DNA of 64,000 nt from Weissella soli (GCF_001761545.1 NZ_CP017326.1:1302001-1366000), one strand, 5' to 3'; shown: positions 51,007 through 60,678, counted from the stretch's first letter. Notes: generated from the letters alone by a model not told the origin. Program-made: numbers and translations.

Positions 51007-51984
51007 TTAGTGGTGCATGTGCTCTAGTAATTCACCGGCACCGCGCGCAACATTATCCAGTGGATGATCAGCGATAAATACGGGCACACCAAGTTCAGTT
51101 GAAATGAGTGTATCCATTCCCTTTAACAATGCGCCACCGCCAGTCAAAACAATCCCACGATCAATAATGTCTGAAGCCAATTCTGGTTGGATTTCTGACA
51201 AGACTTCATGGGCTGCTGCCACAATTTGATGCAATGAATCATGTAATGCTTCTTCAATTTCATTCGCGTTAATTTCGATGGAACGTGGCATACCTTCATG
51301 CATATCACGACCACGTACATTCATCTCCGCGGGTTCTTCTGAATGCAAAGCGGTCCCAATTGTAATCTTAATTTGTTCAGCCGTGCGTTCGCCGACCTGC
51401 AAATTATGGTGCCGCTTGATGTAGTTAGCGATGTCAGCATTCAATTTGTCCCCTGCGACACGGATTGAACGGGCTGAGACAATGTCCCCTAATGACAAAA
51501 CAGCAATATCTGAAGTACCCCCACCCATATCAATCACCATTGAGGCAATGGGTGAGAAAATGTCTAAGCCTGCGCCAATCGCAGCCACCTTTGGCTCGTA
51601 CTCCAAGTAAACTTTGGCACCACCAACCTTCTCAGCTGCTTGAATGATCGCTTTACGTTCGATTTCAGTAATATTCGTTGGTGCTGCAACCATAATGTTA
51701 GGGCGTGAAAAGATACCCTTAACATTCAACTTGCCAATAAAATATGACAACATGGCTTCCGTCATGTCAAAATCTGAAATGACACCATCCTTCAAAGGAC
51801 GAACAGCACGAATATTTCCAGGCGTACGCCCAACCATTTGGTACGCTTCCTTTCCAACTGCCAAAACTTTGTCAGTTTTAGTATCTACCGCCACAACGGA
51901 TGGTTCGTTTAAAACAATTCCCTCGTTTTCAACGAAAACCAACACGTTGGCCGTCCCTAAATCAATTCCGATTTCCTTGGCCAT
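51007..51984 (-). CDS. mreB: Rod shape-determining protein MreB-like
   Basis: A 325-residue bacterial actin. Phosphate loops GIDLGTANVLVFV (residue 6) and MVIDMGGGTSDIAVLSLG, the IGTALHSEE stretch, and the adenosine motif GIVLTGGGALLKGMDTLI are present. It organises the elongation machinery under the membrane. It could also be called Mbl; context with rodA supports the elongasome role. The N-terminal sequence MAKEIGIDLG lacks a membrane-insertion extension. Confidence 0.95.
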   Translation of the reverse strand: MAKEIGIDLGTANVLVFVENEGIVLNEPSVVAVDTKTDKVLAVGKEAYQMVGRTPGNIRAVRPLKDGVISDFDMTEAMLSYFIGKLNVKGIFSRPNIMVAAPTNITEIERKAIIQAAEKVGGAKVYLEYEPKVAAIGAGLDIFSPIASMVIDMGGGTSDIAVLSLGDIVSARSIRVAGDKLNADIANYIKRHHNLQVGERTAEQIKITIGTALHSEEPAEMNVRGRDMHEGMPRSIEINANEIEEALHDSLHQIVAAAHEVLSEIQPELASDIIDRGIVLTGGGALLKGMDTLISTELGVPVFIADHPLDNVARGAGELLEHMHH

Positions 51985-52078
51985 TTTTTTACCTCATTTT
52001 TTATTCCGCTTTGTCAAAAACAAACCGGCTGACTTTTTTTACATTCAGTAAACATTTTAGCACAATTTAACACATTAA

Positions 52079-52107
52079 TTGCCCTTGGTTTTTTTTGCAC
52101 GTACAAT
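52079..52107 (+). promoter_or_regulatory. murF promoter
   Basis: TTGCCC (52079-52084), a 17-bp spacer and TACAAT (52102-52107), 33 bp before the murF start. Confidence 0.6.
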
Positions 52108-52139
52108 ATAAGCATCACTTAAGATTCCGAGGAAAAATC

Positions 52140-53510
52140 ATGCATTATACTGTTAATGAAATTGCCGCCATTCTTACGGCAGAAGTCTTAAACGCCACCG
52201 ATGCCATGATCACCAATGTCGTTTTTGATGGTCGAAAAGCCACTGAAGGTTCATTATTCATCCCCCTTGTGGCCACCAATGATGGCCACAATTATGTGAA
52301 AGGCGCCATCGATAATGGTACGGTCGCAACCCTTTGGCAGATTGATCACCGACAGTCGGCGCCAAGCACAATTCCTGTCATTCTAGTTGAAAACACAGAG
52401 CATGCCTTTCAAGCACTGGCTGCTGCGTACCTGCAGCAAGTACATCCGCGTGTCGTGGCTATCTCTGGTTCCAATGGTAAAACGACCACCAAAGATTTTA
52501 CAGCTGCGATTGGGGCAACCACCTATAAAACCGTGAAAACGCCAGCAAACTTCAACAATGAAATTGGCGTACCAACGACCATCTTAGCGATGCCTGAGGA
52601 TACGGAATTGTTAGTGGTTGAATTTGGTATGGATCACCCAGGGGACTTGTCGTTACTATCTGGTCTGTATCACCCTGACATCACGTTACTCACCATGATT
52701 GGTGAAGCCCATATTGAATTTTTCAAAACGCGAGCCCGCATTGCCGATGGCAAGATGGAAATCATCAACGGGATGAATCCAGCTGGCACCTTTGTGTACA
52801 ATGGTGATGAGCCCCTGTTGCGCGAACGGGCCGCACAACATCCTGAATTAAAGATGACCACGTTTGGCTTAAACCCTGACAATGATTTGTATGCTCATCA
52901 CATTGAACTAACGCCAGTTAAGGGAACTTTCTTCACCAATCAAAGTCGCCACCGTTTTGAAATTGCGCTGACCGGTCGTTATAATGTGGCCAATGCCCTG
53001 GCTGCCATTCAAGTTGGCCGCTTACTGGCGATTCCATTTGATAAGATTGCAGTCGGTCTCGCGCAGGCTGCGCTCACCGAAAATCGGACCGAATGGTTGC
53101 CTGGTAATTTCGGTGGTCGCATCTTGAGCGACGTTTACAACTCTAATCCAACGGCCGCCAAGGAAGTATTGACCTTCTTTGCGGCCGCGCCAACTAAAGG
53201 TCGACGGATCGCCGTGCTCGGTGATATGCTGGAACTCGGTGAAGCTGGTCCCGCCTTACACGCAGCGTTAGCAGAGGTGCTCAACCCAACGACGATTCAA
53301 AAGGTTTATCTAGTGGGCTCAATCATTGAAAGTTTAGAACAAGCCCTCAAAGACAGTTATCCAGCTGGTGCTGTCAGCCGGTTTGACAAAGACGCTAAGG
53401 CGGCCTTGACGACGGTCTTAGAAAACGAATTAACGGCTGATGATATCATCCTTTTCAAGGGTTCGCACGGTATTCATCTAGAAGATATTGTGACTAAACT
53501 ACGCCAATAA
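52140..53510 (+). CDS. murF: UDP-N-acetylmuramoyl-tripeptide--D-alanyl-D-alanine ligase MurF
   Basis: A 456-residue Mur ligase that adds D-Ala-D-Ala to the peptidoglycan precursor. Order: N-terminal UDP-binding domain (VFDGRKATEGSLFIPL), ATP domain with SGSNGKTTTKDF (near residue 110), TPANFNNEIGVP, EFGMDHPGD, and C-terminal domain with DVYNSNPTAAKEVL and LGDMLELGE. ATG 52140 follows GAGGAAA; the 15-residue longer reading overlaps the promoter. Divergent from mreB. Confidence 0.95.
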   Translation: MHYTVNEIAAILTAEVLNATDAMITNVVFDGRKATEGSLFIPLVATNDGHNYVKGAIDNGTVATLWQIDHRQSAPSTIPVILVENTEHAFQALAAAYLQQVHPRVVAISGSNGKTTTKDFTAAIGATTYKTVKTPANFNNEIGVPTTILAMPEDTELLVVEFGMDHPGDLSLLSGLYHPDITLLTMIGEAHIEFFKTRARIADGKMEIINGMNPAGTFVYNGDEPLLRERAAQHPELKMTTFGLNPDNDLYAHHIELTPVKGTFFTNQSRHRFEIALTGRYNVANALAAIQVGRLLAIPFDKIAVGLAQAALTENRTEWLPGNFGGRILSDVYNSNPTAAKEVLTFFAAAPTKGRRIAVLGDMLELGEAGPALHAALAEVLNPTTIQKVYLVGSIIESLEQALKDSYPAGAVSRFDKDAKAALTTVLENELTADDIILFKGSHGIHLEDIVTKLRQ

Positions 53511-53514
53511 TTTA

Positions 53515-53550
53515 AAGAAGCTCCTAACCTATTGCGGTTAGGAGCTTCTT
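53515..53550. terminator. Bidirectional terminator (murF / ABC system)
   Basis: AAGAAGCTCCTAACC and GGTTAGGAGCTTCTT form a perfect 15-bp stem between converging genes. Confidence 0.9.
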
Positions 53551-53556
53551 TGCGCG

Positions 53557-54216
53557 TTACTTAACTGTAAACTTGTGATCCTTCAATTCGATTTGCACAT
53601 CAGCTTCTTGCGCAACCTCCCGATCATGGGTAATCAGGATGACTGTCTTACCATAATCATGAGCGAGCTCTTTGAACAAGTCAACAATCAACTCTGAATT
53701 TTCATGATCCAAATTCCCAGTCGCTTCGTCGGCTGCCACGATCGGGGCATCAACTAATAATGCACGGACAATCGCGACACGTTGCTGCTCACCACCAGAA
53801 AGCTTTTGCACATTCTTAAAGGCTTTTTCTTCATCAATCCCAACCTTGGCTAATTGATCCAAAATATACTGACGATCACCCTTATGCGATGAGTTTGTTA
53901 CTGCCAAGGCCGTTTCAATGTTTTGATAGGCTGTCATGGTAGTTAGTAGATTATAGGCTTGGAAAATCGTCGCCACGTACCGTTGCCGATATTTCGTCAA
54001 ACCAATCTTATTAATTGATTCACCATCCACTGCAATTTCACCTTCACGGGGTGAATCCAACCCGGCTAAGAATGATAAGATAGTTGTTTTACCAGAACCA
54101 GATTCACCGACAATGGCGTAGAATTTCCCTGATTCAAATTCAAGATTAACATCAGTGTACAACTTGTTTGATTCATCCGTGTACCAATGAGTTAAATGTT
54201 TAATTGTTAATGTCAT
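53557..54216 (-). CDS. ABC transporter ATP-binding protein (MacB/LolD type)
   Basis: A 219-residue ATPase: GESGSGKTTILSFLAGLD (Walker A near residue 37), ATIFQAYNLLTTMTAYQN, LSGGEQQRVAIVRAL, IVAADEATGNLD and LITHDREVAQEAD. It belongs to the export-type ATPases that power MacB/FtsX-like permeases, not importers. It follows the permease gene by 20 bp. The transported substrate is unknown. Confidence 0.92.
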   Translation of the reverse strand: MTLTIKHLTHWYTDESNKLYTDVNLEFESGKFYAIVGESGSGKTTILSFLAGLDSPREGEIAVDGESINKIGLTKYRQRYVATIFQAYNLLTTMTAYQNIETALAVTNSSHKGDRQYILDQLAKVGIDEEKAFKNVQKLSGGEQQRVAIVRALLVDAPIVAADEATGNLDHENSELIVDLFKELAHDYGKTVILITHDREVAQEADVQIELKDHKFTVK

Positions 54217-54236
54217 GTTTTCCCCTCACTATCGGA

Positions 54237-55670
54237 TTAATCAGCTTGCAAAATTTGCTTTGGCTTCATACGCAAAATTGTGATTCCCGCACCACCGACT
54301 GAAAGCAAAGCAATCAATACCGCGACACCACCGAGTTCAGCCACAGCTGCTGGCGTCAAGACCGTGTCAATGTCGGTCGTCTGGGCTGTTGTTGTACCAC
54401 CCATGCCGCCACCACCAGTTGGGGCACCACCGGTCTTACTTGTACCACTACCACCTGGCGCACCTTGAGTTGCGGCAGACTGTTGTGAACTTTGTTGTTG
54501 TTGAACCAGTGTGTTCGAAATTGAACCTGAAACAGCTGTTCCAGCGGCTGTGGCAACACCCAAGGCAACTGCCAAAACGATCAATAGTTCAGTGAACAAT
54601 TGTGCGATCACCTTACCCTTAGTCTCACCAAGTGAAACTAGGATCCCGATTTCGCGACGACGTTCACGTGTCATCAACAAGATGATAAGTCCAAGAATCA
54701 AGACACCTGCGATGGCCACAATCCAGACAATCTTTGAAGCAAAACTAGCAACACCCTTCATCTGCTTAGCAGCCGCCTTGTATGATGACGCATCACTTGT
54801 CAAAGTCATATCTGAATCATTCAAAATCTTCTTCGCTGCGGTCACAAAGGCCTTGGTCTTTGAAGGGTCAGACATCGTGTAAGTGACATTTGAAACCTTA
54901 CCAACAGTACCCGCGATCTTATTTGACAAAGTGTATGAGCCATAGATCGTGTTTGAAGGATCTTGTTGTGAGAAACCATCCGTGGTGGTCTTAACCTTGT
55001 AAATACCAACGATCTTCAAGGTCGTCTTTTCAGATGAATCAGAGGTATCCGCAACCTTGATTGTGTCTCCAACTTTCAAGCTGTTCGCTGAAGCCAATTC
55101 AGACTCAATTACAACGTTGTTTGTACCCTCGTCACTCGCTTTGATGCCACGGCCACTGGTAATCTTAGCCGTACCATCTGAGAAGCTTGTGGCCCCCGCC
55201 GTCGCACTGACACCATTAATTTGGATATCGCCAGAATTTGAGGTACCGCCGCCGAAACCACCTTGGGTTGAAGATGTCGTAGTTGATACGGCGCTAAAAC
55301 CACTTGCATTAACTGAAGTGCTGGTTGAGACGTTATATGATGCCACGTTTGAAAGTGCAGCAATCTTCTTCGCCTTTGCAATCGTTGTCGTTGCTTGTGT
55401 GAAAGTTGGCTTACTTGAGCTTGATGAAGATGAGGAAGATGAGGAAGCCATTTGCTTTTGCATTTGTTTCATCATCTTGGTCCGGTTTTGCGAGAGCGTC
55501 ACGGTTGACCCGATCGAGTTCGTCGCCGTCTTCGCCGAGGTCAACGCAGCGTTTTGGATAATCAAACCTGCCATAACAAACATCAAAATGACGCTTGACG
55601 TGATCATCAGTAGGATTGTGCGACCTTTCCTGGCCCACAGGGTGATCCCTGCACGTTTAATAAAGTTCAT
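54237..55670 (-). CDS. ABC transporter permease (MacB/FtsX type) with low-complexity inserts
   Basis: A 477-residue permease: membrane helix at ~15-38, an extracellular region (~40-310), helix ~312-335 followed by the FtsX-type loop TRERRREIGILVSLGETKGKVI, helix ~350-375, and a last helix ~440-465. Two low-complexity pieces stand out: a run of 11 Ser near residue 76 and a Gln/Gly/Thr/Ser-rich stretch (~390-430) between the last two helices. Pairs with the downstream ATPase. GGAGA lies 7 bases before the ATG. Confidence 0.9.
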   Translation of the reverse strand: MNFIKRAGITLWARKGRTILLMITSSVILMFVMAGLIIQNAALTSAKTATNSIGSTVTLSQNRTKMMKQMQKQMASSSSSSSSSSSKPTFTQATTTIAKAKKIAALSNVASYNVSTSTSVNASGFSAVSTTTSSTQGGFGGGTSNSGDIQINGVSATAGATSFSDGTAKITSGRGIKASDEGTNNVVIESELASANSLKVGDTIKVADTSDSSEKTTLKIVGIYKVKTTTDGFSQQDPSNTIYGSYTLSNKIAGTVGKVSNVTYTMSDPSKTKAFVTAAKKILNDSDMTLTSDASSYKAAAKQMKGVASFASKIVWIVAIAGVLILGLIILLMTRERRREIGILVSLGETKGKVIAQLFTELLIVLAVALGVATAAGTAVSGSISNTLVQQQQSSQQSAATQGAPGGSGTSKTGGAPTGGGGMGGTTTAQTTDIDTVLTPAAVAELGGVAVLIALLSVGGAGITILRMKPKQILQAD

Positions 55671-55842
55671 AAGTAATTCTCCATTCCAAGAATAATTTCT
55701 ACGTATTGAATACTTGTATTCTATGCAGATGAACTTGCAGGAAGATTAAATAAGGCTCAAGTGAAACTTAAAAGCAAGAAAAGAACTATTGGACGACCGC
55801 CCCTGCCAACCATCCCCCAGTCAAACCGCCAAGTGCCAAAAT

Positions 55843-55877
55843 AAAAAAAGCCATTAGATTAATAACCTAATGACTTC
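55843..55877 (-). terminator. Terminator of the nucleoside transporter operon
   Basis: AAG-CATTAG and CTAATG-CTT pair with one mismatch, followed by T7 on the minus strand. Confidence 0.82.
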
Positions 55878-55897
55878 TTACGCGCTAATTTTAACGA

Positions 55898-56854
55898 TTA
55901 AACTGACTTAATATAGTTCACACCATCAGCAGCTGGCGCCTTTGACTTGGCAAAGAACAAAACCAAAACAATGATCGTGATCGCATATGGTGCAATTTGC
56001 AGGTACACTGATGGAATTTCTTTGATACCTGGTAATTGACCACCAACAATGGCCATGGATTGCGAAAAGCCGAAGAACAAAGCGGCTAACATCGCCCCGA
56101 TTGGGTTCCAACGACCAAAAATCATGGCTGCCATGGACATGTATCCTTGGCCAACGATGGTCGATGACGAGAAGTTACCGGCAATCGATTGTGCAAACAA
56201 GGCACCACCGATACCACCCAAAACCCCTGAAATCAACACCCCTGCATAACGTAACTTATAAACATCTAAACCTAAAGTATCTGCTGCTTGTGGATTTTCA
56301 CCAACTGACCGTAACCGCAGGCCAAAGCGTGTCTTATACAACAACCACCAGGCCACAATCGCGACAATAATGGCCACGACTGCCGGATAAGATAATTTGG
56401 CAAACAAAATGGGACCAATGACGGGAATCTTACTTAAGCCTGGCACTGCAGAGTTACCAAAATTTTCTGAGATCATGTCTGTTTGACCCTTACCATAGAT
56501 GACCTTAATTAAGTAAACCCCCACTGCTGGAGCCAATAGGTTCAAAACCGTTCCAGACACAATATGGTCAGCCCGCAAATTAATGGTTGCGACCGCATGT
56601 AAAACAGAAAATACCAACCCAATAACCGCGCCGGCAAGCAAACCAAGCCATGGTGTGGCTGTCCCAAACGTATCCGCAAACGTTAAATTGAACACGGTAC
56701 CACCAAAGGCCCCCATGACCATAATGCCTTCCAACCCAACGTTCACGATCCCGCTACGCTCAGAGAATGTACCACCCAAAGCGGTAAAAATCAATGGAGC
56801 TGAATAAACCAAAGTTGATGAAATCACCAACTGTAAGATTGTTTGTAAATCCAT
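55898..56854 (-). CDS. nupQ: Nucleoside ABC transporter permease (NupQ-like)
   Basis: A 318-residue BPD_transp_2-type permease with about nine membrane helices. Features: FTALGGTFSERSGIVNVGLEGIMVMGAF near residue 25, and GLDVYKLRYAGVLISGVLGGIGGALFA with the conserved permease loop near ENPQAADTLG. Such permeases pair with a BmpA lipoprotein and a twin ATPase to import nucleosides. Starts 2 bp after the nupP stop. Confidence 0.9.
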   Translation of the reverse strand: MDLQTILQLVISSTLVYSAPLIFTALGGTFSERSGIVNVGLEGIMVMGAFGGTVFNLTFADTFGTATPWLGLLAGAVIGLVFSVLHAVATINLRADHIVSGTVLNLLAPAVGVYLIKVIYGKGQTDMISENFGNSAVPGLSKIPVIGPILFAKLSYPAVVAIIVAIVAWWLLYKTRFGLRLRSVGENPQAADTLGLDVYKLRYAGVLISGVLGGIGGALFAQSIAGNFSSSTIVGQGYMSMAAMIFGRWNPIGAMLAALFFGFSQSMAIVGGQLPGIKEIPSVYLQIAPYAITIIVLVLFFAKSKAPAADGVNYIKSV

Positions 56855-56856
56855 GA

Positions 56857-57975
56857 TTAGGCATCCTCCTTCTTAGCTTTAGCTTGTTTTTTTGCAGCCG
56901 CTTTTGCCTGGTCTTTCGCGTCACCTTCATCAAGCTTAACCAATGACCAACGAATCATGTAGTTTGCACCCACGAAGAAGATAATCGTCGCGGTCACAAC
57001 TGAAACTAATTCAGTCGGCACGCCTGAAACTAATGGCATGCCTAAGCCACCAACTGTCAACACCGCAAATAATAGGGCTGACAAGGCAATACCAATGAAT
57101 GAACCTGAAGCCAACAAAGCCACCGCCATGCCATCATACCCAACGGATGGCGCCGTTGATTGCACGAAGATATTTAGGTATGTGCCAAGACCTTCAGTTA
57201 CACCAGCTAGTCCAGCTAAGGCGCCAGACAAAGCCATCGCAAGTACCGCGGTCCGCTTGTCAGACATCCCTGCATAACGCGCTGCATCCATGTTTAAGCC
57301 GACCGCACGAATTTCAAATCCCAACGTGGTCTTTTTCATGATAAACCAGACCAATGCCAAGACGATAATCGCAATGATAAAGCCAGTGTTCAACCGCGAC
57401 CCACCGGTTAAGTTGCTCAATAAGCTCCAACGCAAACTCGTTGCATCCGACAAGTTAGCGGTCGTATCACTTGCTGACATGTACTTACCTGGCAATGACG
57501 TGATGACGGTGTTACCAATGTAGAGCACAATGTAATTTAACATAATCGTCGTGATAACTTCACTGGCCCCAAACTGTGCCCGTAGCCAACCGGGAATAGC
57601 ACCGGTAATGGCGCCGCCAATGGTCCCTAGAATCACGGCTACTGGAATCACCCAGATCATTGAATCTGTTGCGTGGGTGGTGACAAAAACAGTTGAGACG
57701 AGCCAACCCACCCAAACTTGACCAGCCAGCCCAATATTAAAGAACCCAGCTGATTGTGCTACCAAAAATCCGGCAGCAGTCAGAATTAACGGCGTCATAC
57801 TACGGAGTACTTCACCAATATTTAGGGATGATCCAAATGCTGATTGAATCAAGCTAACGTAACCTGAAATCGGGTTATACCCAGAGATCAGCATGACAAT
57901 TGCGCCGACGACCAAGCCAAGGAAAACGGCTAGGGCAGAAACGACGCCAGTGCTATATGAATTAATCTTATTCAC
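56857..57975 (-). CDS. nupP: Nucleoside ABC transporter permease (NupP-like)
   Basis: A 372-residue permease with about nine membrane helices: IGEVLRSMTPLILTAAGFLVAQSAGFFNIGLAGQ, GWLRAQFGASEVITTIMLNYIV, and GLNMDAARYAGMSDKRTAVLAMALSGALAGLAG. It ends in a Lys/Ala-rich cytoplasmic tail (KDQAKAAAKKQAKAKK). It overlaps the ATPase gene by 8 bp and forms the heteromeric pore with NupQ. Confidence 0.9.
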   Translation of the reverse strand: MNKINSYSTGVVSALAVFLGLVVGAIVMLISGYNPISGYVSLIQSAFGSSLNIGEVLRSMTPLILTAAGFLVAQSAGFFNIGLAGQVWVGWLVSTVFVTTHATDSMIWVIPVAVILGTIGGAITGAIPGWLRAQFGASEVITTIMLNYIVLYIGNTVITSLPGKYMSASDTTANLSDATSLRWSLLSNLTGGSRLNTGFIIAIIVLALVWFIMKKTTLGFEIRAVGLNMDAARYAGMSDKRTAVLAMALSGALAGLAGVTEGLGTYLNIFVQSTAPSVGYDGMAVALLASGSFIGIALSALLFAVLTVGGLGMPLVSGVPTELVSVVTATIIFFVGANYMIRWSLVKLDEGDAKDQAKAAAKKQAKAKKEDA

Positions 57976-59533
57976 TAGCCTTTCCTCCTACTAATTGCGC
58001 ACGTGCTTCTTTTAATGACATACCCGCCATCAACAAACCAAGTTCTTGCTTATCCGTTGCTTTAGCATCAACAACACCCGTAATTTCACCATGTGAAATA
58101 ACCGCGATCCGATCAGCCACATTTAAAATTTCGTCCAGTTCAAAGCTAACTAATAACACAGCCTTATCTTCATCACGTTGGTTGATTAATTGTTGATGAA
58201 TATATTCAATGGCACCCACATCTAATCCACGGGTCGGTTGGGCTGCAATAATTAACTCAGCATGGCGATCTAGCTCACGTGCAATGATTGCCTTTTGTTG
58301 GTTACCACCAGACAACGCCCCCGCATTAACCAGCTCATTCACAGTCCGCACGTCAAATTTTTCAATTAATTCACGTGCATGCCGATTGATGGCTTCATAG
58401 TCGAGCACCCCATTTTTTGAGTTGGGGGCTTGATAGTACGTTTGCAGAGCAATGTTTTCGGCTAATGTCATTTCTAACTCAAGGCCAAAACGCTGCCGAT
58501 CTTCTGGCACGTGACCGACACCACTTTCGGTGATCTTACGTGGTGGCAAATTCGTGATATCTTTACCATTCAATGTGATTTTACCTGATTCAGTACGAAT
58601 CAAACCGGTAATCGCTGAAATCAACTCGGATTGACCATTACCATCAATACCGGCTATTCCTAACACTTCACCCCGTCGAACTTGCAGATCAAGATTTTTA
58701 ACTACTTCAACACCACGGGCATCTTTAACCGTTAGATCTTGCACATCCAAAACAACGTCACTTGGCGTGGCATCACGCTTAACCGTCTTAAATGAAACGC
58801 TCCGACCAACCATGATATCAGCCAATTCTTGTGAAGAAACGCCTGCAACTGGGAAGGTGTCAATTGATTGCCCCCGTCGAATAACGGTCACTTGGTCAGC
58901 CACTGCCCGAATTTCATCTAACTTGTGGGTAATCAAAATGACCGACTTGCCTTCATTGGCTAAGTTCTTCAAGATAACCATCAATTCGTCGATTTCTTGT
59001 GGCGTCAATACAGCAGTTGGTTCGTCAAAGATCAAGATATCAGCCCCACGATACAAAGTCTTTAAAATTTCGACACGTTGTTGCATACCAACAGAAATAT
59101 CTTCAACTAACGCCTTTGGATCAACTTCTAAACCGTATTGTTTTGACAATTGCAAAATATTTTCAACTGCTGATTGCTTATCCAATACGAAGCCATTCTT
59201 AACAGGTTCATCACCCAGAATAATATTTTCAGTCACCGTAAAGGCATCAATCAACATAAAGTGTTGATGCACCATGCCAATCCCCAATTCAGCCGCTTTC
59301 TTGGGACTATCAATCTTAACTTTTTCACCATTAATCAAGATATCCCCGGACGTTGGTTGTAGTAACCCTGATAATTGATTCATCAGAGTTGATTTACCAG
59401 CCCCATTTTCACCTAACAAAGCATGAATTTGCCCCTGCTTAACCACCAAATTAATCCCATCATTGGCTCGAAATTCACCGAACTGCTTCACAATGTCGCG
59501 CATTTCAAGAACTACATGTTGTTCTTCAGTCAT
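57968..59533 (-). CDS. nupO: Nucleoside ABC transporter twin ATPase (NupO-like)
   Basis: A 521-residue ATPase with two ABC domains. Domain 1: GENGAGKSTLMNQLSG, ISVGMQQRVEILKTL, ILIFDEPTAVLTPQE. Domain 2: degenerate Walker A GIDGNGQSELISAITG, LSGGNQQKAIIAREL, and AQPTRGLDVGA in place of the Walker B DEP. This arrangement is typical of RbsA/YufO-type importers. First gene of the operon; the BmpA-like binding protein gene is not adjacent. Three PurBox-like sites upstream point to purine control. Confidence 0.93.
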   Translation of the reverse strand: MTEEQHVVLEMRDIVKQFGEFRANDGINLVVKQGQIHALLGENGAGKSTLMNQLSGLLQPTSGDILINGEKVKIDSPKKAAELGIGMVHQHFMLIDAFTVTENIILGDEPVKNGFVLDKQSAVENILQLSKQYGLEVDPKALVEDISVGMQQRVEILKTLYRGADILIFDEPTAVLTPQEIDELMVILKNLANEGKSVILITHKLDEIRAVADQVTVIRRGQSIDTFPVAGVSSQELADIMVGRSVSFKTVKRDATPSDVVLDVQDLTVKDARGVEVVKNLDLQVRRGEVLGIAGIDGNGQSELISAITGLIRTESGKITLNGKDITNLPPRKITESGVGHVPEDRQRFGLELEMTLAENIALQTYYQAPNSKNGVLDYEAINRHARELIEKFDVRTVNELVNAGALSGGNQQKAIIARELDRHAELIIAAQPTRGLDVGAIEYIHQQLINQRDEDKAVLLVSFELDEILNVADRIAVISHGEITGVVDAKATDKQELGLLMAGMSLKEARAQLVGGKASE

Positions 59534-59716
59534 TACAAAACTCCTATTAAATACCGCACACTACTTTTGTTGGTCAGAATTGGTTCGCGATAAGGTAACC
59601 CGATGACAAACCTAGTGATCATATCGATCAAACTTCGATCTCCAATAAATGCATGTGCTATGTTTTGTCTGTTAATCGTAACGACAATATTTTATATTAC
59701 CGTATTAACCATGAGT

Positions 59717-59847
59717 ATTATCATACCGAGTTTATCCGGATTTTTCCATAGGAAAAGTAACCTTTCTTGACATAATTTTCGGATATTCACAAAACTGAAA
59801 TATTAAATCACTAAAATACGAACATTATTCAAATAATACCGAACATT
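59717..59847 (-). promoter_or_regulatory. nup promoter with PurBox-like sites
   Basis: AATACCGAACATT (59835-59847) matches AWWWCCGAACWWT exactly; AAATACGAACATT (59814-59826) has one mismatch; on the minus strand AATATCCGAAAAT (59775-59787) has one core mismatch. The last is centred about 72 bp upstream of the start implied by GATAAT (59717-59722). The -35 is poor, which suits an activated promoter. Confidence 0.6.
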
Positions 59848-59885
59848 AAACCACTGAAAAAGGTCCTTTATCCCGTTACAAAATA

Positions 59886-59912
59886 AAAAACGCATGCAGC
59901 ACCTGCATACGT
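59886..59912 (-). terminator. Terminator of gpmA
   Basis: ACG-ATGCA and TGCAT-CGT pair on the minus strand, followed by T6, 14 bp after the gpmA stop. Confidence 0.82.
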
Positions 59913-59926
59913 CTTAACATTAACTA

Positions 59927-60637
59927 TTACTCAACAATTTCCTTGCCAGTAACGTTCAAATCAGCATCAAACTCATAAATCCATGGTTGACCATTGGCGA
60001 TTTCAACATTCAAAATATCATCATCAGAGATATTTTCAATGTGCTTTACCAAAGCACGCAATGAGTTACCGTGAGCCGCGATGATCACGTTCTTACCGGC
60101 TGCCAAATCCTTAGAAATCTTTTCATCCCAGAATGGTAGGACACGTTCCAAAGTAACCTTCAAGTTTTCACCTAATGGTAACTCATCAGCAGGAACATCA
60201 GCATAACGACGGTCGATGGCAGGGTAAGTCTTACCTTGTACTTCAACTTCAGCTACGGAAGCTTCCAACAATGGAGGCAATACATCATATGAACGACGCC
60301 AAATATGAACTTGCTCATCGCCCCACTTTTCAGCAGCTTCAGCCTTGTTTTGCCCTTGCAAAGCACCATAGTGACGCTCATTTAAACGCCATGACTTTTC
60401 TTCTGGAATCCACAATTGCCCAGCTTCTTCTAAAGCAAGGTGCAATGTCGTGATGGCACGTGTCAAAACTGACGTGTAAGCTTGATCAAATTGCAAACCT
60501 TTTTCAGCTAACTTTTGACCAGCATCCTTCGCTTGTTGAATACCCTTGTCTGACAACTTTGTATCAACCCAACCATTGAACAAATTCAATGCGTTCCATT
60601 CTGATTGTCCATGACGGATCAAAACCAACTTAGCCAT
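59927..60637 (-). CDS. gpmA: 2,3-bisphosphoglycerate-dependent phosphoglycerate mutase
   Basis: A 236-residue glycolytic mutase interconverting 3- and 2-phosphoglycerate. Catalytic [18 protein letters not shown] (phosphohistidine near residue 9), [11 protein letters not shown], and the second histidine in [17 protein letters not shown] lies 8-9 bases before the ATG. It is a single-gene unit with an extended -10 (TGTTATAAT, 60679-60687) and a terminator. Confidence 0.97.
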   Translation of the reverse strand: MAKLVLIRHGQSEWNALNLFNGWVDTKLSDKGIQQAKDAGQKLAEKGLQFDQAYTSVLTRAITTLHLALEEAGQLWIPEEKSWRLNERHYGALQGQNKAEAAEKWGDEQVHIWRRSYDVLPPLLEASVAEVEVQGKTYPAIDRRYADVPADELPLGENLKVTLERVLPFWDEKISKDLAAGKNVIIAAHGNSLRALVKHIENISDDDILNVEIANGQPWIYEFDADLNVTGKEIVE

Positions 60638-60678
60638 TGGATGATTACCTCTTTTACAAATATTTTTTATACGTGAAA

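Larger units (their letters stand above)
59534..59926. other. Long leader/regulatory region of the nucleoside transporter
   Basis: About 390 bp without coding potential. It holds the gpmA terminator (59886-59912), three PurBox-like sites, a GATAAT-type -10 at 59717-59722 on the minus strand, and a ~175-nt untranslated leader with GATC-containing small repeats near 59620-59660. I looked for a purine riboswitch and did not find its conserved core. Confidence 0.55.

Noticed and set aside
55057-55695. A 212-codon open frame on the plus strand
   Set aside because: It is antisense to the ABC permease gene, has no ribosome site, and its Ala/Val/Pro-rich composition reflects the complement of Ser/Thr codons.
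58767-59267. A 166-codon open frame on the plus strand
   Set aside because: Antisense to the nucleoside transporter ATPase; no ribosome site or recognisable motif.
59534-59720. Purine riboswitch upstream of the nucleoside transporter
   Set aside because: I could not find the conserved loop and junction sequences, only small GATC repeats.
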